A stretch of DNA of 64,000 nt from Psychrobacter sp. JCM 18902 (GCF_904846615.1 NZ_CAJHBK010000001.1:434001-498000); one strand, 5' to 3'. Counted from the stretch's first letter, positions 37,797-48,918 are shown. Numbers and translations are program-made. The notes: generated by a model from the letters alone, not told the origin.

Positions 37797-38663
37797 ATGC
37801 GTGTCAAGCTTGTACGACGCTTTTGCTCACAGCCCGCACTTTCATCGTGCAAAGACTCTGATTTGTATCATTTAGAGCGTAGTCCGCATTCTCTTAAAAC
37901 CAATGCTAGTTCAGTAACTAAGGTAGGTGGTACCCAACAAGGGGCATCCACATTGGTGTTGGCTCTCTTTGTCGTTGTCATATTGGTGACTGCCATTGTT
38001 GGATTGATATTCGGTCATAAATTAGGATATCAGCGTGGCTTTCATTCTATGCAAACTGAAACCAAGCAAGCGATGATCAATAGCACTGAGGCAACAGAAG
38101 CGCTGGAAGATTTACGTCTTAGTCATAAAATAGCGGCCAATCAAGCCGCTACTGCTAAGCAGGAGCTGGCGATTAGCTTGGCAAACATCAAAGAGTTGCG
38201 TGAAAACCAGCAAGAATTAACGGTTGAGAATAGACAAGTTTCTCAACTGAATGAATTATATGCTGATGTCCTTCGTGACAAAGGCGGCATGCCTCTACAG
38301 GTAATAGCGGCAAAGATTGAGCCATTACCTGAAAATGCCTTCGAATATGGTTTCGATATAGGCATGCTTGCTAGCGATGGCAAAGCCAAACGCCTAAAGC
38401 CAACGTTGACGTTGCTCAATGACGATGATTTTGTAGAGGTGCCGCTAGATCCTCCAGTTTATACTATTGAAGGTATCGTTCGTATTCGTGGTCGTTTCAT
38501 GATGCCATCAGGCTTTAAACCGTTACAAGTCAAACTTAGCTTACAAGCTGGCGGGCAACAAGTGGAGCAGCTCTATGATTGGAAGCTTGGCGACCGAGTG
38601 GATAATATGCCGCTATCACTTTTAGATTTACCTGAAGTCGACGAAAGTCCGATTGAGCCTTAA
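37797..38663 (+). CDS. Inner-membrane coiled-coil protein (DUF6776-like), unknown function
   Basis: 288 residues. About 55 polar residues are followed by one membrane helix (TLVLALFVVVILVTAIVGLIF, about 52-72), a helical coiled-coil stretch (about 85-165, rich in Gln, Glu, Leu and Ala) and a C-terminal beta-rich domain (EPLPENAFEYGFDIGML onward) that should lie in the periplasm. It resembles the family annotated as DUF6776, found next to argC in Pseudomonas; function is not known to me. A TATAAT at 37760-37765 could be its -10, though no good -35 is seen. The 5' end is uncertain. Confidence 0.72.
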   Translation: MRVKLVRRFCSQPALSSCKDSDLYHLERSPHSLKTNASSVTKVGGTQQGASTLVLALFVVVILVTAIVGLIFGHKLGYQRGFHSMQTETKQAMINSTEATEALEDLRLSHKIAANQAATAKQELAISLANIKELRENQQELTVENRQVSQLNELYADVLRDKGGMPLQVIAAKIEPLPENAFEYGFDIGMLASDGKAKRLKPTLTLLNDDDFVEVPLDPPVYTIEGIVRIRGRFMMPSGFKPLQVKLSLQAGGQQVEQLYDWKLGDRVDNMPLSLLDLPEVDESPIEP

Positions 38664-38756
38664 TCTATTCATATTTAAGAGCGCTATAATAAGCATTGCA
38701 TTTGCCAACCTCTGTTAGCGCTCTTTATTCTGTTATAAATATAACCATTAATTTGT

Positions 38757-39173
38757 ATGCCAATTATGATAAAACAAACCCTATTGCAAGCGTTGCCAAC
38801 TGTTGCTGATTGGCACTTTCCAACCATACCTGCTCATCGTGCACAAGATGGCGATACGGACGGCGAGACCTCGCCACAAGCAGATGTATTGGTAGCAGAG
38901 CCAGAAGTGGCTAAGCCGCCTATGTATGCAGTCGTTATGTATAATGATAATTATACGCCGATGGAGTTCGTCGTTTATATTTTGCAGTCCGAATTTCGTC
39001 ATAGTATGGATTCGGCAGTCGAAGTTATGCTGACGATTCATAACAGTAGCAAAGGCATTGCTGGTATCTATCCTAAAGATATCGCTGAGACCAAAGCCAA
39101 AAAGGTAAACAGTCTGGCATATCGTGAAGGCTATCCATTATTGACCCAGATTGAGCCACATCAAGGCGAATAA
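38757..39173 (+). CDS. clpS: ATP-dependent Clp protease adaptor ClpS
   Basis: ClpS brings N-degron proteins to ClpAP. 138 residues; about 55 variable N-terminal residues, then the ClpS core: PPMYAVVMYNDNYTPMEFVV (the NDxxT/PMEFV segment of the N-degron pocket), the HSMDSAVEVMLTIH helix and GIYPKDIAETKAKKV. The first ATG is used; 38766 is also possible and neither has a clear SD. clpA, its partner, follows on the same strand but only after an unusually long gap of 722 bp. Confidence 0.94.
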   Translation: MPIMIKQTLLQALPTVADWHFPTIPAHRAQDGDTDGETSPQADVLVAEPEVAKPPMYAVVMYNDNYTPMEFVVYILQSEFRHSMDSAVEVMLTIHNSSKGIAGIYPKDIAETKAKKVNSLAYREGYPLLTQIEPHQGE

Positions 39174-39895
39174 GGAAATAGCGTAAACATGAATTTAAAG
39201 TTTTATCTTCTTTTCGTGCTTCTATCTTATTATTTTCAATGGTTTTATCGTTTAGAAACCCTTTCAAGCTCTAAAAACCGCTCATTGTGAGCTTGATAGG
39301 TACTCTGTATCCAAGCAGTCACTCATAAATTCCTTATTATAAAAATGTCCTAACCTTGATTTTTCTTTAATATACCCTTATCTATACTAAGTCATCACAT
39401 CAAACAGCTGTCTAAATTTTATAGAAATGATTGCTGCACTCGTATCATTTTCTAGTCATCCTATTAACTTGAATTTTTCTATAATTTAATCAGTTGATGG
39501 CTTAAAAAAGTCACTTGTATCCTTCACTCTCTCATTTATTATTCTATTACCCATTTCTCCTTTATTTGCTCAGCTTTTGAAGCTTTCATGCTATTTCTTT
39601 ACTATAAATATTGATGCGCAGTACGCCTTGATACATTTTAGTCTGTGTTAATAGATTGACTCTTCTTAAGTATCGTGTTGAGATAAAGAAAAGCAAGTAT
39701 GAGTGATCAAAACGCTTAATTGGTGATAAGTAGATAGCACTGCTACTTGAGTAATACATGGTCAATATCATTTAGCGCAGTCTTTTGATAATACAGATTT
39801 AGCCCTTGAACAATCCATCTGTCGCCCTGATTTACTTACTAACTCATTCATAAAGCTATCAATTATAAAGATAGGTATAACCGTAGGAAGTCGTT
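39174..39895. other. 722-bp pyrimidine-rich gap between clpS and clpA
   Basis: No credible gene: all frames are broken and the short ORFs lack SD and known motifs. The plus strand is strongly rich in T and C through most of 39190-39600. One hairpin, CAAGCTC 39265-39271 with GAGCTTG 39289-39295, has no T-run. The distance means clpA probably has its own promoter, though I could not identify one with confidence. Confidence 0.6.
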
Positions 39896-42469
39896 ATGTT
39901 AAGTCGTCATCTTGAAGTTTCTTTGCGTTTAGCAATGACACTTGCGCGCCAAAAATCGCATGAGTACCTCACTGTTGAGCATCTATTATTGGCGTTATTA
40001 GAGAATACTCACGCTGCCAATACATTAACTGCCTGTAATGCTAATGTTTCAACGCTGCGCACCGAGTTAGAAGCTTATATCAATAAGCATACGCCAACGG
40101 TAGACGCAGACACCGAGCAGTCACCGCAGCCAACCCAAAGCTTTGATCGTATTCTACAGCGTGCTATTTTCCATGTACAATCTATTGGTGGTGGTCGCCT
40201 TGTTGAAGGCTCAGACATCCTAGTGTCTATGTTTTCAGAGCACGATACTTATGCCGTTTATTTGCTCAAAAAGCAGGGTATTAGTCGTCTTGAGTTAACC
40301 CAATACTTATCACATGGTCAAGATAAAGACGAGCCATCCGAGCCACGTGCTTCTATGACGGGCGAACGCCGTAGTGCCTCAGAAAAAACCAGTAAAGATC
40401 CCTTGGTTGAGTTTGCGACCAACCTGAACCAGCGTGCGGCTGAAGGTAAGACCGATCCGTTAATTGGACGTGGCTCTGAAATTGAGCGCGCCGCGCAAGT
40501 ACTGTGTCGTCGCCGTAAAAATAACCCGTTATTGGTTGGTGAGCCTGGCGTCGGTAAGACCTCTATCGCTGAAGGCTTGGCGTGGTTGATTATTAATGAT
40601 AAAGCACCGAAACCATTGAATGGCTGCGTGATTTATAGCCTTGATATTGGCTCATTAATCGCTGGTACTAAATACCGTGGTGATTTCGAAAAACGCATGA
40701 AGTCGCTGCTTGATGCGCTAAAGAAAAAGCCCAATGCGATCTTGTTTATTGATGAGATTCATATGATTATTGGCGCAGGGTCGTCAATGAGTAGCAATAT
40801 GGACGTATCAAACTTGATTAAGCCAGCACTTGCTAATGGTGAGCTGCGCTGTATCGGCTCAACTACCTTTACCGAATACCGTCAAGTGTTTGAAAAAGAC
40901 CATGCACTGTCACGTCGTTTCCAGAAGATTGATGTCAAAGAGCCGAGTGTCGACGATACAATTGATATTTTGCGCGGTCTGAAGCCTCGTTATGAGGAAT
41001 TTCATAACGTCGAATATACCGATGAAGCGTTGGTCACCGCCGTTCAATTATCTGCTAAGCATATTCACGAGCGTTTCTTACCAGATAAAGCGATTGATGT
41101 GATTGACGAAGCAGGTGCCTATAAGCGTTTAGGCGTGATTCCTGATGCTGATGATATTGATGCAGAAGAAAGCTTCATTGCGGATATAGAGCAAGATTTT
41201 GATGCTCAAATTGATGCTGATGTTGAGGGTCTCGATGGCGACACGTATAGCGATAGCGAAATGCAGGATGAAGCACAAACTGCAAAAGCCAATGATCGTG
41301 CCAAATCGTTCAGTGATTCAAAAAGTGCCAAAGCTAAGAAAAACCCACCGATGAAAATCGATGTGGCAGATATTGAAGCGATTGTTGCCAAGCTTGCACG
41401 TATCCCCCCCAAGTCAGTATCAAGTGATGATAAGAGTATTCTTCAGCACTTAGATCGTGATCTTAAACACTTAGTGTTTGGTCAAGATGAGGCAATTGAA
41501 ACCTTAGCCGATGCCATTAAGCTATCGCGTGCCGGTCTCAAAGCACCAGATAAGCCAATTGGTTCCTTCATGTTTGCCGGTCCTACTGGGGTGGGTAAAA
41601 CCGAAGTTTCACGTCAATTGGCAAATTTGTTAGGCGTAGAACTGGTTCGTTTTGATATGTCAGAATATATGGAAGCCCATACCGCATCGCGTTTAATTGG
41701 TGCGCCTCCTGGCTATGTCGGTTATGATCAAGGTGGTTTGTTGACTGAAAAAATCAATCAACATCCACATTGTGTGTTATTGCTTGATGAGATTGAAAAA
41801 GCCCATCCTGATGTCTTCAACTTGTTACTGCAAGTCATGGATCATGGTACGTTGACTGATAACAATGGTCGTGTGGCTATCTTTAAGCAAGTCATTGTGA
41901 TTATGACGACCAACGTCGGTGCTGATAGTATTAGCCGCTCTTCAATGGGCTTTACTCAGCAAGACCATAGCCGTGATAATACGGAGTCGCTCAAACGTGT
42001 CTTTACGCCAGAGTTCCGTAATCGTCTAGATGCCATCATCCAATTTAACCCATTAGATACCTCCGTGGTGGTATCTGTGGTTGATAAATTCTTGGTTGAG
42101 CTACAAGTCCAGCTTGATGATAAACAAGTCACCTTAGAGATTGATGACGAAGTACGCGATTACTTGGCTAACAAAGGCTATGATCGCCTAATGGGTGCAC
42201 GCCCAATGCAGCGTCTGATTCAAGATGAGATCAAAAAGTCACTGGCAAGTATGATTTTGTTTGGTGATTTGGTCAATGGCGGGGTAGTACATCTCACCTT
42301 AGAGCCTGAAGCTAATGATGAGCAAGATGGTGATTCCGTTAAGCTTGATAAGTACAGTGGTAAGACGGATTATAAGTCTACAGATAAAGGATCAGCAGAT
42401 AGTCGTATTATCTTGACGGTCGTTGAGACTCATGAGCCACATCCAGACTCTGAGTCACTCGCCAGCTAA
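39896..42469 (+). CDS. clpA: ATP-dependent Clp protease ATP-binding subunit ClpA
   Basis: AAA+ unfoldase that feeds ClpP and takes substrates from ClpS. 857 residues against about 758 in E. coli. Order: Clp N-domain (1-145), D1 with Walker [10 protein letters not shown] and Walker B LFIDEIH, D2 with GPTGVGKTE and [10 protein letters not shown], then the sensor-2 region [13 protein letters not shown]. Extra residues are an acidic insert of about 65 between D1 and D2 (rich in Asp, Glu, Ser and Lys) and a charged tail of about 45. SD AGGAAG stands before the ATG. A terminator follows. Confidence 0.96.
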   Translation: MLSRHLEVSLRLAMTLARQKSHEYLTVEHLLLALLENTHAANTLTACNANVSTLRTELEAYINKHTPTVDADTEQSPQPTQSFDRILQRAIFHVQSIGGGRLVEGSDILVSMFSEHDTYAVYLLKKQGISRLELTQYLSHGQDKDEPSEPRASMTGERRSASEKTSKDPLVEFATNLNQRAAEGKTDPLIGRGSEIERAAQVLCRRRKNNPLLVGEPGVGKTSIAEGLAWLIINDKAPKPLNGCVIYSLDIGSLIAGTKYRGDFEKRMKSLLDALKKKPNAILFIDEIHMIIGAGSSMSSNMDVSNLIKPALANGELRCIGSTTFTEYRQVFEKDHALSRRFQKIDVKEPSVDDTIDILRGLKPRYEEFHNVEYTDEALVTAVQLSAKHIHERFLPDKAIDVIDEAGAYKRLGVIPDADDIDAEESFIADIEQDFDAQIDADVEGLDGDTYSDSEMQDEAQTAKANDRAKSFSDSKSAKAKKNPPMKIDVADIEAIVAKLARIPPKSVSSDDKSILQHLDRDLKHLVFGQDEAIETLADAIKLSRAGLKAPDKPIGSFMFAGPTGVGKTEVSRQLANLLGVELVRFDMSEYMEAHTASRLIGAPPGYVGYDQGGLLTEKINQHPHCVLLLDEIEKAHPDVFNLLLQVMDHGTLTDNNGRVAIFKQVIVIMTTNVGADSISRSSMGFTQQDHSRDNTESLKRVFTPEFRNRLDAIIQFNPLDTSVVVSVVDKFLVELQVQLDDKQVTLEIDDEVRDYLANKGYDRLMGARPMQRLIQDEIKKSLASMILFGDLVNGGVVHLTLEPEANDEQDGDSVKLDKYSGKTDYKSTDKGSADSRIILTVVETHEPHPDSESLAS

Positions 42470-42492
42470 GTTTTTGCTACTAATGTAATAAC

Positions 42493-42527
42493 AACGGTTA
42501 CCATGTTACTGTGGTAGCCGTTTTTTT
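42493..42527 (+). terminator. Intrinsic terminator after clpA
   Basis: AACGGTTACCA (42493-42503) with TGGTAGCCGTT (42512-42522), one G-U pair, loop of 8, then a run of seven T. Confidence 0.9.
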
Positions 42528-42645
42528 ATTGCTATAATTCATAACAAAACCAACGTATGAAATTACGAGCTCTCATGTGCGAGATTAGTTCATGCATCAT
42601 TACCCGATATTTATCTAATTAATAACAAATATAACAGGACATACT

Positions 42646-43383
42646 ATGGAATTATTCGATGAACAAACACCAAAAACGCCAGTGCAAAAACAAGCAATTT
42701 TAGACAATGTGCGCTTGCCAGAAGATTGGAAAACGGCGTTAGCAGACGAGTTAACTTCTAACAATATGGACGACTTGCGTGCGTTTTTAAAAGAAGCCTA
42801 TCAATCAGAAAATAGTATCTATCCGCCAGCACCTTTAATATTTAATGCGTTAAACCTGACCCCTTTATCACAAGTTAAAGTAGTGATACTAGGTCAAGAT
42901 CCTTATCATGGGCCAGGGCAGGCAATGGGCTTATCGTTTTCAGTGCCCAAAGCCATTCCAAAGCCACCCTCACTTAATAATTTGTTAAAAGAGATGGCGA
43001 GTGACGTTGGTATCGCACCTTCAAAACATGGCGACCTGACTTACTGGGCGCAGCAAGGAGTTTTACTATTAAATAGTTCTCTGACCGTGCGAGAAAGTGA
43101 GCCAAATAGTCATCAAAATAAAGGTTGGGAGCAGTTTACCGATGCGGTGATTGATGTGGTTAATGAACAAACAGAACATACCGTATTTATATTGTGGGGC
43201 AGTAAAGCACAGAAAAAAGGCAAATATATCAATACTGATAAGCATCTTATTCTCACCGCTGTACACCCATCACCACTTGCTGCCAATCGTGGTGGATTCT
43301 TTGGTTCCAAGCCGTTTTCTAAGACCAATGATTATCTGGTACAGTATGGGCAAACGCCTATCGATTGGCAATTACCGCAATAG
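42646..43383 (+). CDS. ung: Uracil-DNA glycosylase, family 1
   Basis: Removes uracil from DNA to start base excision repair. 245 residues. Active-site motifs: GQDPYHGPGQAMGLSFSV (catalytic Asp), LLLNSSLTVRE, and HPSPLAANRGGFFGSKPFS (catalytic His and the Leu-type intercalation loop region). ACAGGA precedes the ATG. tadA starts 12 bases after the stop, so the two are likely one unit. Confidence 0.97.
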   Translation: MELFDEQTPKTPVQKQAILDNVRLPEDWKTALADELTSNNMDDLRAFLKEAYQSENSIYPPAPLIFNALNLTPLSQVKVVILGQDPYHGPGQAMGLSFSVPKAIPKPPSLNNLLKEMASDVGIAPSKHGDLTYWAQQGVLLLNSSLTVRESEPNSHQNKGWEQFTDAVIDVVNEQTEHTVFILWGSKAQKKGKYINTDKHLILTAVHPSPLAANRGGFFGSKPFSKTNDYLVQYGQTPIDWQLPQ

Positions 43384-43395
43384 TTGTCAAAATAA

Positions 43396-43971
43396 ATGAA
43401 ACATAAACAAAATATAAGCTTGAAGCCACATCCAACCGCAAATAGCCAGTTAGTTATTGAAGATATGCAAGCCAGCGCATTTTGGTCACTTCAAGATATG
43501 AGCTGGATGAAAATAGCTCTTAAACTTGCTAGGCAAGGTGCTGAGCGTGGAGAAGTGCCGGTAGGAGCGATACTGGTACACGATCAGCAGATTATTGGTC
43601 AAGGATTCAATGAGCCAATTGGTCGTCACGATGCGACCGCTCATGCCGAGATTGTCGCATTAAGAGAAGCGTGTGCGCGCTTAAAAAACTATCGTTTACC
43701 ATTACAGACAACGTTATACGTTACCTTAGAGCCTTGTACGATGTGTATCGGAGCGCTCATTCATGCGCGGGTAGATAGATTGGTTTATGCAGCAAGCGAG
43801 CCACGAGCGGGTATGGTTGGTAGTCAGATAAATTTACCGATACAACCTTTTTATAATCATGCTATCGAAGTACATAATGGCTTATGTCGTGAGCATAGTA
43901 GCCAGATGCTTAAGACCTTTTTCCGTGAACGACGAAAAGCGGCAAAAAAGAAAGACAATATAAGCAATTAA
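43396..43971 (+). CDS. tadA: tRNA-specific adenosine deaminase TadA
   Basis: Converts A34 to inosine in tRNA-Arg(ACG). 191 residues; a zinc-dependent cytidine-deaminase fold with HAEIVALREA (zinc His and catalytic Glu) and PCTMCIGALIHARV (two zinc Cys). The first 35 residues are not part of the domain, so a later start is possible, but MKHKQNI at 43396 is the first ATG after ung. Coupled to ung by a 12-base gap. Confidence 0.94.
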   Translation: MKHKQNISLKPHPTANSQLVIEDMQASAFWSLQDMSWMKIALKLARQGAERGEVPVGAILVHDQQIIGQGFNEPIGRHDATAHAEIVALREACARLKNYRLPLQTTLYVTLEPCTMCIGALIHARVDRLVYAASEPRAGMVGSQINLPIQPFYNHAIEVHNGLCREHSSQMLKTFFRERRKAAKKKDNISN

Positions 43972-44142
43972 CAAGATATCAGTCTTGCTGCTAGTGATGG
44001 GTAGGTTTCTTTGCTATAATATCGCCCTATTTGATGACGAAATGATGAATTAATTGTCAAGCGTTTGATAAATAAGTAAATATTATTCTGCAGCTAGCAT
44101 GCACTAAGCCGTATCAGTATCGTCTACTATTAAGTGAGTATT

Positions 44143-44925
44143 ATGACCGTTTCTACAGCTGATAACGCTATACTTGATAACTTTGGTGCTGGCAGTAATG
44201 ATAACCAAGCGCCATTGTTGCGCTACCCAGTTATCTGCATTGATGGACCAAGTGGGGCAGGTAAAGGTACGGTCACGTGGCGTTTAGCCCAAGCATTGAA
44301 TTATCAACTGCTAGATTCAGGTGCTTTGTATCGTATCGTTGGACTCAAAGCATTTGAAGCGGGATTAGTTGCGGCAGACGGAAGCCATGCCATTGACGAG
44401 ATGGTTGTATTAGCATTAACGCAGCGCCTAGAGATTGCTTTTGTACCTAACAATGCATCAGGACGTGTTGATATTTTAGTGAATGGTGAAGCGGTTGGTG
44501 AGCAGGTTCGTAATGAAACCGTGGGCGGCTATGCATCACAAATAGCAGTATTTCCAAAAGTTCGTCAAGCATTACTAAAGTTGCAACAAGATATGGCAAC
44601 TCGTTCTGGATTGGTCGCTGATGGTCGCGATATGGGAACGGTGGTGTTCCCAGATGCGGATGTAAAAGTGTATTTGACTGCCAGTGCTGAAGCGCGTGCC
44701 GAGCGCCGCGTAACACAGTTAATAAATGCTGGTCAGACGGCAGATTTTGACGCGATTTTAGCGACGATTAAAGCTCGTGATGATCGTGATGAGAATCGAG
44801 CGACTGCACCATCAAAGCCTGCAGAAGATGCTCTACTACTAGATAGCTCTAACTTAGATGCTGATGAAGTTTATGCACAAGTGAAAAGACATTGTCAGGA
44901 TAAAGGTATTTTCTTTAATAGTTAA
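44143..44925 (+). CDS. cmk: Cytidylate kinase Cmk
   Basis: Phosphorylates CMP/dCMP. 260 residues. P-loop IDGPSGAGKGTV near residue 30, LDSGALYRI, GRDMGTVVFPDADVK, and RDDRDENRATAP, all typical. About 25 residues precede the domain. ATG 44143 is preferred to GTG 44134, which has no SD; the AAGTGAG before 44143 is close but weak. First of the conserved cmk-rpsA-ihfB order. Confidence 0.95.
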   Translation: MTVSTADNAILDNFGAGSNDNQAPLLRYPVICIDGPSGAGKGTVTWRLAQALNYQLLDSGALYRIVGLKAFEAGLVAADGSHAIDEMVVLALTQRLEIAFVPNNASGRVDILVNGEAVGEQVRNETVGGYASQIAVFPKVRQALLKLQQDMATRSGLVADGRDMGTVVFPDADVKVYLTASAEARAERRVTQLINAGQTADFDAILATIKARDDRDENRATAPSKPAEDALLLDSSNLDADEVYAQVKRHCQDKGIFFNS

Positions 44926-45235
44926 TAAAAACAAGTTAGTAAGTATGAAAAAGTTTCCTATACGCTTGATTTTAGTATAAAATCACAGTAGTAGATGCTA
45001 ATAATCTCTAGAGAGTGATAAAAATATTCTTTCTAAATCATAGAGATTTAAAAGTATAAGGCATTGCAATATAAGACAGTTGTTGCTAGTGAGTTTAATA
45101 AGTTATGTGCTTACTAACAACAAACGTTTTTATATATGATTGTATGGGATATAAAACCAGTATTCTCGTTTTATGCAATCATAAATTTGATCCGTACTGT
45201 GCTGGACAGGATACGGCTATACAAAGGTAGACATA
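44926..45235. other. Leader region of rpsA
   Basis: 310 bp between cmk and rpsA. No ORF. AATCTCTA 45003-45010 can pair with TAGAGATT 45041-45048. A long leader suits ribosomal protein S1, whose translation is self-regulated in E. coli through a structured leader; that this one works the same way is inference. Confidence 0.45.
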
Positions 45236-46927
45236 ATGGAATCATTTGCTGAACTATTTGAAGCGAGCATCGAAGAAACAGGTCTGGATATCGAGCGTGG
45301 CTCGGTTATCACTGGTACTGTTGTGGCCATTGATAACGACTGGATCACTGTTGATACTGGTCTGAAATCTGAAGGTATCGTCGCTCGTGAAGAGTTTTTA
45401 AGCGAAGAAGGCGAACTTGAAGTTGAAGTTGGCGATAGCGTTGATGTCGTGGTTGAAGCGGTTGATAACGGCATGGGTCAAACTTTGCTTTCACGTGAAA
45501 AAGCCAAACGTGTTGAAACTTGGAACTTCCTTGAGAAAATCGCTGACAATGATGAAATCGTAAAAGGTATCATCTCAAGCAAAGTGAAAGGCGGTTTCAC
45601 TGTAGATATCGGTTCAGTACGCGCGTTCCTACCAGGTTCATTGGTCGATGTTCGTCCTATCCGTGACACCACGCATCTTGAAGGCAAAGAGCTAGAATTC
45701 AAAGTTATCAAACTTGATCAAAAACGCAACAACGTTGTTGTTAGCCGTCGTGCAGTTATGGAAGCTGAAAATTCAGCTGAGCGCGAAGAGCTATTGAACA
45801 AGCTTGAAGAAGGCATCGAGATCGAAGGTATCGTTAAGAATCTTACTGATTACGGCGCATTCGTTGATCTAGGTGGTATCGATGGTCTATTGCACATCAC
45901 TGACATGGCATGGCGCCGTATCAAGCATCCATCTGAAGTTGTTGAAGTTGGTCAAGACCTAAAAGTTAAGGTATTGAAGTTTGACCGTGAGCGCAATCGT
46001 GTTAGCCTAGGTCTAAAACAACTTGGTACTGATCCTTGGGATAACGTTGGCGGCACATACCCAGTAGGTAGTGTGGTTAAAGCACGCGTAACCAACTTAA
46101 CTGATTATGGTTGTTTCGCTGAGATTTCTGAAGGTATTGAAGGTCTAGTACACGTGTCAGAAATGGATCATACCAACAAAAACATCCACCCATCAAAAGT
46201 TGTTCAAGTGGGCGATGAAGTTGAAGTAATGATTCTTGATATCGATGAAGAACGTCGTCGTATCAGCCTAGGTATCAAACAAACTCTAGCTAATCCATGG
46301 GATGAGTTTGATAAGAAACATGAGCGCGGTGATAAAATTACTGGTACGATCAAATCAATCACTGACTTCGGTATCTTTATCGGTCTAGATGGTGGTATTG
46401 ATGGTCTTGTTCATCTATCTGATATCTCTTGGAACGAAACTGGCGAAGACGCTATCCGTAACTACAATAAAGGCGACACCGTTGAAGCAATGGTATTGTC
46501 AGTAGATGCAGAAGCAAACCGTATCAGCCTAGGCGTGAAGCAGTTAAGCTCTGATCCATTTAACGAATACCTAGTCAACAATGACCGCGGTGCTATCGTT
46601 AATGGTAAAGTAAAAGAAGTAGATGCTAAAGGCGCTACTATCGAGCTTGCTGACGAAGTTGAAGCGTATCTACGTGCCTCTGAAATTCAACGTGATCGCG
46701 TTGAAGATGCGACTAAGCATTTGAGCGTTGGTGATGACGTTGAAGCGAAAATCATCAGTGTTGATCGTAAAACTCGCAACATCAACTTGTCTATCAAAGC
46801 GAAAGACGAAGCTGAAGAGCGTCAAGCGATTAAAGAGCTAAGCAGCACTAGCACGACTAGTACTACTGCCAGTTCTGATGCACAGCCAAAAACAATTGGT
46901 GACTTGATCAAAGAGCAAATGCAGTAA
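45236..46927 (+). CDS. rpsA: 30S ribosomal protein S1
   Basis: S1 recruits and unwinds mRNA on the 30S subunit. 563 residues with six S1 RNA-binding repeats; repeats 3-6 show the pattern [60 protein letters not shown], and a divergent last one. A Ser/Thr-rich tail follows ([12 protein letters not shown]). AAAGGTAG before the ATG is a weak SD, as is usual for S1. A strong terminator lies after it. Confidence 0.97.
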   Translation: MESFAELFEASIEETGLDIERGSVITGTVVAIDNDWITVDTGLKSEGIVAREEFLSEEGELEVEVGDSVDVVVEAVDNGMGQTLLSREKAKRVETWNFLEKIADNDEIVKGIISSKVKGGFTVDIGSVRAFLPGSLVDVRPIRDTTHLEGKELEFKVIKLDQKRNNVVVSRRAVMEAENSAEREELLNKLEEGIEIEGIVKNLTDYGAFVDLGGIDGLLHITDMAWRRIKHPSEVVEVGQDLKVKVLKFDRERNRVSLGLKQLGTDPWDNVGGTYPVGSVVKARVTNLTDYGCFAEISEGIEGLVHVSEMDHTNKNIHPSKVVQVGDEVEVMILDIDEERRRISLGIKQTLANPWDEFDKKHERGDKITGTIKSITDFGIFIGLDGGIDGLVHLSDISWNETGEDAIRNYNKGDTVEAMVLSVDAEANRISLGVKQLSSDPFNEYLVNNDRGAIVNGKVKEVDAKGATIELADEVEAYLRASEIQRDRVEDATKHLSVGDDVEAKIISVDRKTRNINLSIKAKDEAEERQAIKELSSTSTTSTTASSDAQPKTIGDLIKEQMQ

Positions 46928-46956
46928 GCTGCACGTTATTGATATAAGATTATAAA

Positions 46957-46984
46957 AGAAGCGACTATGGTCGCTTTTTTTTTG
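46957..46984 (+). terminator. Intrinsic terminator after rpsA
   Basis: AAGCGAC and GTCGCTT with a 4-base TATG loop (46959-46976), followed by eight T. Confidence 0.93.
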
Positions 46985-47253
46985 CTTAAATTTTAAGTGC
47001 ACTATTAATCAACGAGGTTTTTGCTTAAACGGGCAAACTCTTATTTCCATTTACCGTAATATCCGCTATCATTTGCAACATTGAGTAACGAGATGTGAAT
47101 TATTACTTATTTAAGACACTGAGATTATTTTAGTCAATGGCTACTTATCCTTATGATCTTGATGTATAGCTTGTCTTAAAAGTAACCAGCTATCGAAAAT
47201 GATGGCCCAATTCACAGTCATCTTATCCATTAATCAACAAGGCAAGCGTAATA
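46985..47253. other. Intergenic region rpsA-ihfB
   Basis: About 270 bp past the rpsA terminator; no ORF, no clear promoter pair or repeat seen. It should carry the ihfB promoter. Confidence 0.4.
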
Positions 47254-47559
47254 ATGCAGCAAGCGATTAACAAGTCCGAATTTATTAGTAATTTAAGTGC
47301 GAACTGTGACAATATGACTGATACTGTAGTCGATGATGCAGTACGTGAAATATTAAACTTAATGACCGATACGTTAGCCAATGATGGACGCGTAGAAGTT
47401 CGTGGTTTTGGCAGTTTTTGTCTGCACCATCGTCGTGCCCGTATGGGTCGAAATCCTAAAACAGGAGAAAGCGTACCTGTGCCTGCCAAAGCGATACCGC
47501 ACTTTAAACCAGGTAAAGCATTACGTGAAGCAGTCAATGATACAGTAGCAAATAGCTAA
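47254..47559 (+). CDS. ihfB: Integration host factor subunit beta
   Basis: DNA-bending protein that works as a heterodimer with IhfA. 101 residues. The DNA-binding arm has the family signature GFGSFCLHHRRARMGRNPKTG, where the Pro that intercalates is in RNPKTGE. Its place after rpsA is the usual one for the beta subunit and separates it from HU. A short 5' basic start is preceded by a weak SD (AAGCG). Confidence 0.95.
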   Translation: MQQAINKSEFISNLSANCDNMTDTVVDDAVREILNLMTDTLANDGRVEVRGFGSFCLHHRRARMGRNPKTGESVPVPAKAIPHFKPGKALREAVNDTVANS

Positions 47560-47731
47560 GTGTGTTATAAAGTATTTATTGGGTAAAATTGCCAACAAGA
47601 GTGCTTGCCAGCTACTTTTTCTAGAACTTATCACTAGTGATTTTATAAGCATATAAATGTATGGGTTGATGAAGGTTTTAGAGTGCTATTTTTAAAACAC
47701 TAACGACATTCCAAATCGAGGTAGACGTCTC

Positions 47732-48145
47732 ATGCGCTTTTTACTATTTGTATTGCTGTTTTTGAGCTTTGCTTATGCACTTGGTTTGGTGTTGGCAAAT
47801 AATACCGAAGTTGGCGTAAATTTATTATTCTCGCAAGCACCGACGATGAATCTAGGATTGCTGCTCATTTTATGCCTTATGCTTGGTATTGTTATCGGCA
47901 TCTTGTTGGCACTGCTTATCTTCCGTGTCTTACAGAATAAGTGGGAAATCTCGCGTTTGCAAAAAGCGAATGTGAATTTGCAAGCGCAACTGACACAAGC
48001 CAATGCTGTCATTGATCGCCAAGCAAGTGCACCAACGGTGGAAGAGGCTGTTTATGGTTCGACAGCAACCAATGTGCAAGTGCAAGACGCAGAAGTACTT
48101 ACTGTAGATGAAGGCGCGACACTTACCAAACAAAAACGAGACTAA
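47732..48145 (+). CDS. lapA: LapA-domain (DUF1049) inner-membrane protein
   Basis: 137 residues with two membrane helices (about 1-21 and 38-63) separated by a short loop VNLLFSQAPTM, then a cytoplasmic coiled coil (NKWEISRLQKANVNLQAQLT). This is the LapA/DUF1049 pattern. In E. coli LapA works with LapB in controlling LPS synthesis through LpxC; lapB does not follow here, pyrF does. A role in LPS control is inferred from family. GAGGTAG lies before the ATG. Confidence 0.82.
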   Translation: MRFLLFVLLFLSFAYALGLVLANNTEVGVNLLFSQAPTMNLGLLLILCLMLGIVIGILLALLIFRVLQNKWEISRLQKANVNLQAQLTQANAVIDRQASAPTVEEAVYGSTATNVQVQDAEVLTVDEGATLTKQKRD

Positions 48146-48219
48146 ATTATATTTTGTACTGATCTATGAGCAGTCCATATATAGTGTTTTGATAATTCTG
48201 ATATAGATATGGTAAAACC

Positions 48220-48918
48220 ATGAATAATACAATGAATTCCCCAGTCATCGTTGCCTTAGATAATATGACGATGGAGGCATCGATAGCATTAGCTGATCAG
48301 TTAGATCCAACATCATGCCGCTTAAAAGTGGGTAAAGAGCTATTTACTCGCTGTGGTCCTGAGATAGTTAAGGCGCTACATCAGCGTGATTTTGACGTAT
48401 TTCTAGACTTGAAATTCCATGATATTCCTAATACTACCGCTCAAGCGGTACTAGCGGCAGCTGAGCTTGGCGTATGGATGGTGAATGTGCATGCCAGCGC
48501 AGGCTTAGAGGCGATGTCATTGGCTAAACAGCGCTTGTTAGACGGTAACTTTGATACCTTGCTGATAGCTGTCACCGTGCTGACCTCTATGGATAATCAA
48601 GCATTGATGCAAACAGGTATTACCCATGGTCTAGATGCGCAAGTGAGTCGATTGGCACAATTAACCAAGCAAGCAGGTCTTGATGGCGTGGTCTGTTCAG
48701 CGCAAGAAGCTAAAACGCTCAAGACACTATGTGGTCAAGATTTTAAATTGATTACCCCTGGTATTCGCTTGCTAGACGACAATGCAGATGATCAAAAACG
48801 TATTTGTACGCCGAAACAGGCGTTAGATGATGGTTCTGATTATTTGGTGATTGGTCGTTCAATTACTCAGGCAGCAGATCCTGCCGCTAAATTACAAAAG
48901 ATACTCCGAGGTATTTAG
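48220..48918 (+). CDS. pyrF: Orotidine 5'-phosphate decarboxylase PyrF
   Basis: Last step of UMP synthesis. 232 residues; TIM barrel with VALDNMTM, the catalytic [11 protein letters not shown] (Lys-Asp network), and YLVIGRSIT phosphate-binding end. Second ATG at 48232 is possible. It follows lapA as in several gammaproteobacteria, and a terminator stands behind it. Confidence 0.96.
   Translation: MNNTMNSPVIVALDNMTMEASIALADQLDPTSCRLKVGKELFTRCGPEIVKALHQRDFDVFLDLKFHDIPNTTAQAVLAAAELGVWMVNVHASAGLEAMSLAKQRLLDGNFDTLLIAVTVLTSMDNQALMQTGITHGLDAQVSRLAQLTKQAGLDGVVCSAQEAKTLKTLCGQDFKLITPGIRLLDDNADDQKRICTPKQALDDGSDYLVIGRSITQAADPAAKLQKILRGI

Noticed and set aside
39586..39771. 61-codon minus-strand ORF in the clpS-clpA gap
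   Set aside because: No SD, no motif, composition of spacer; not enough to explain the gap.
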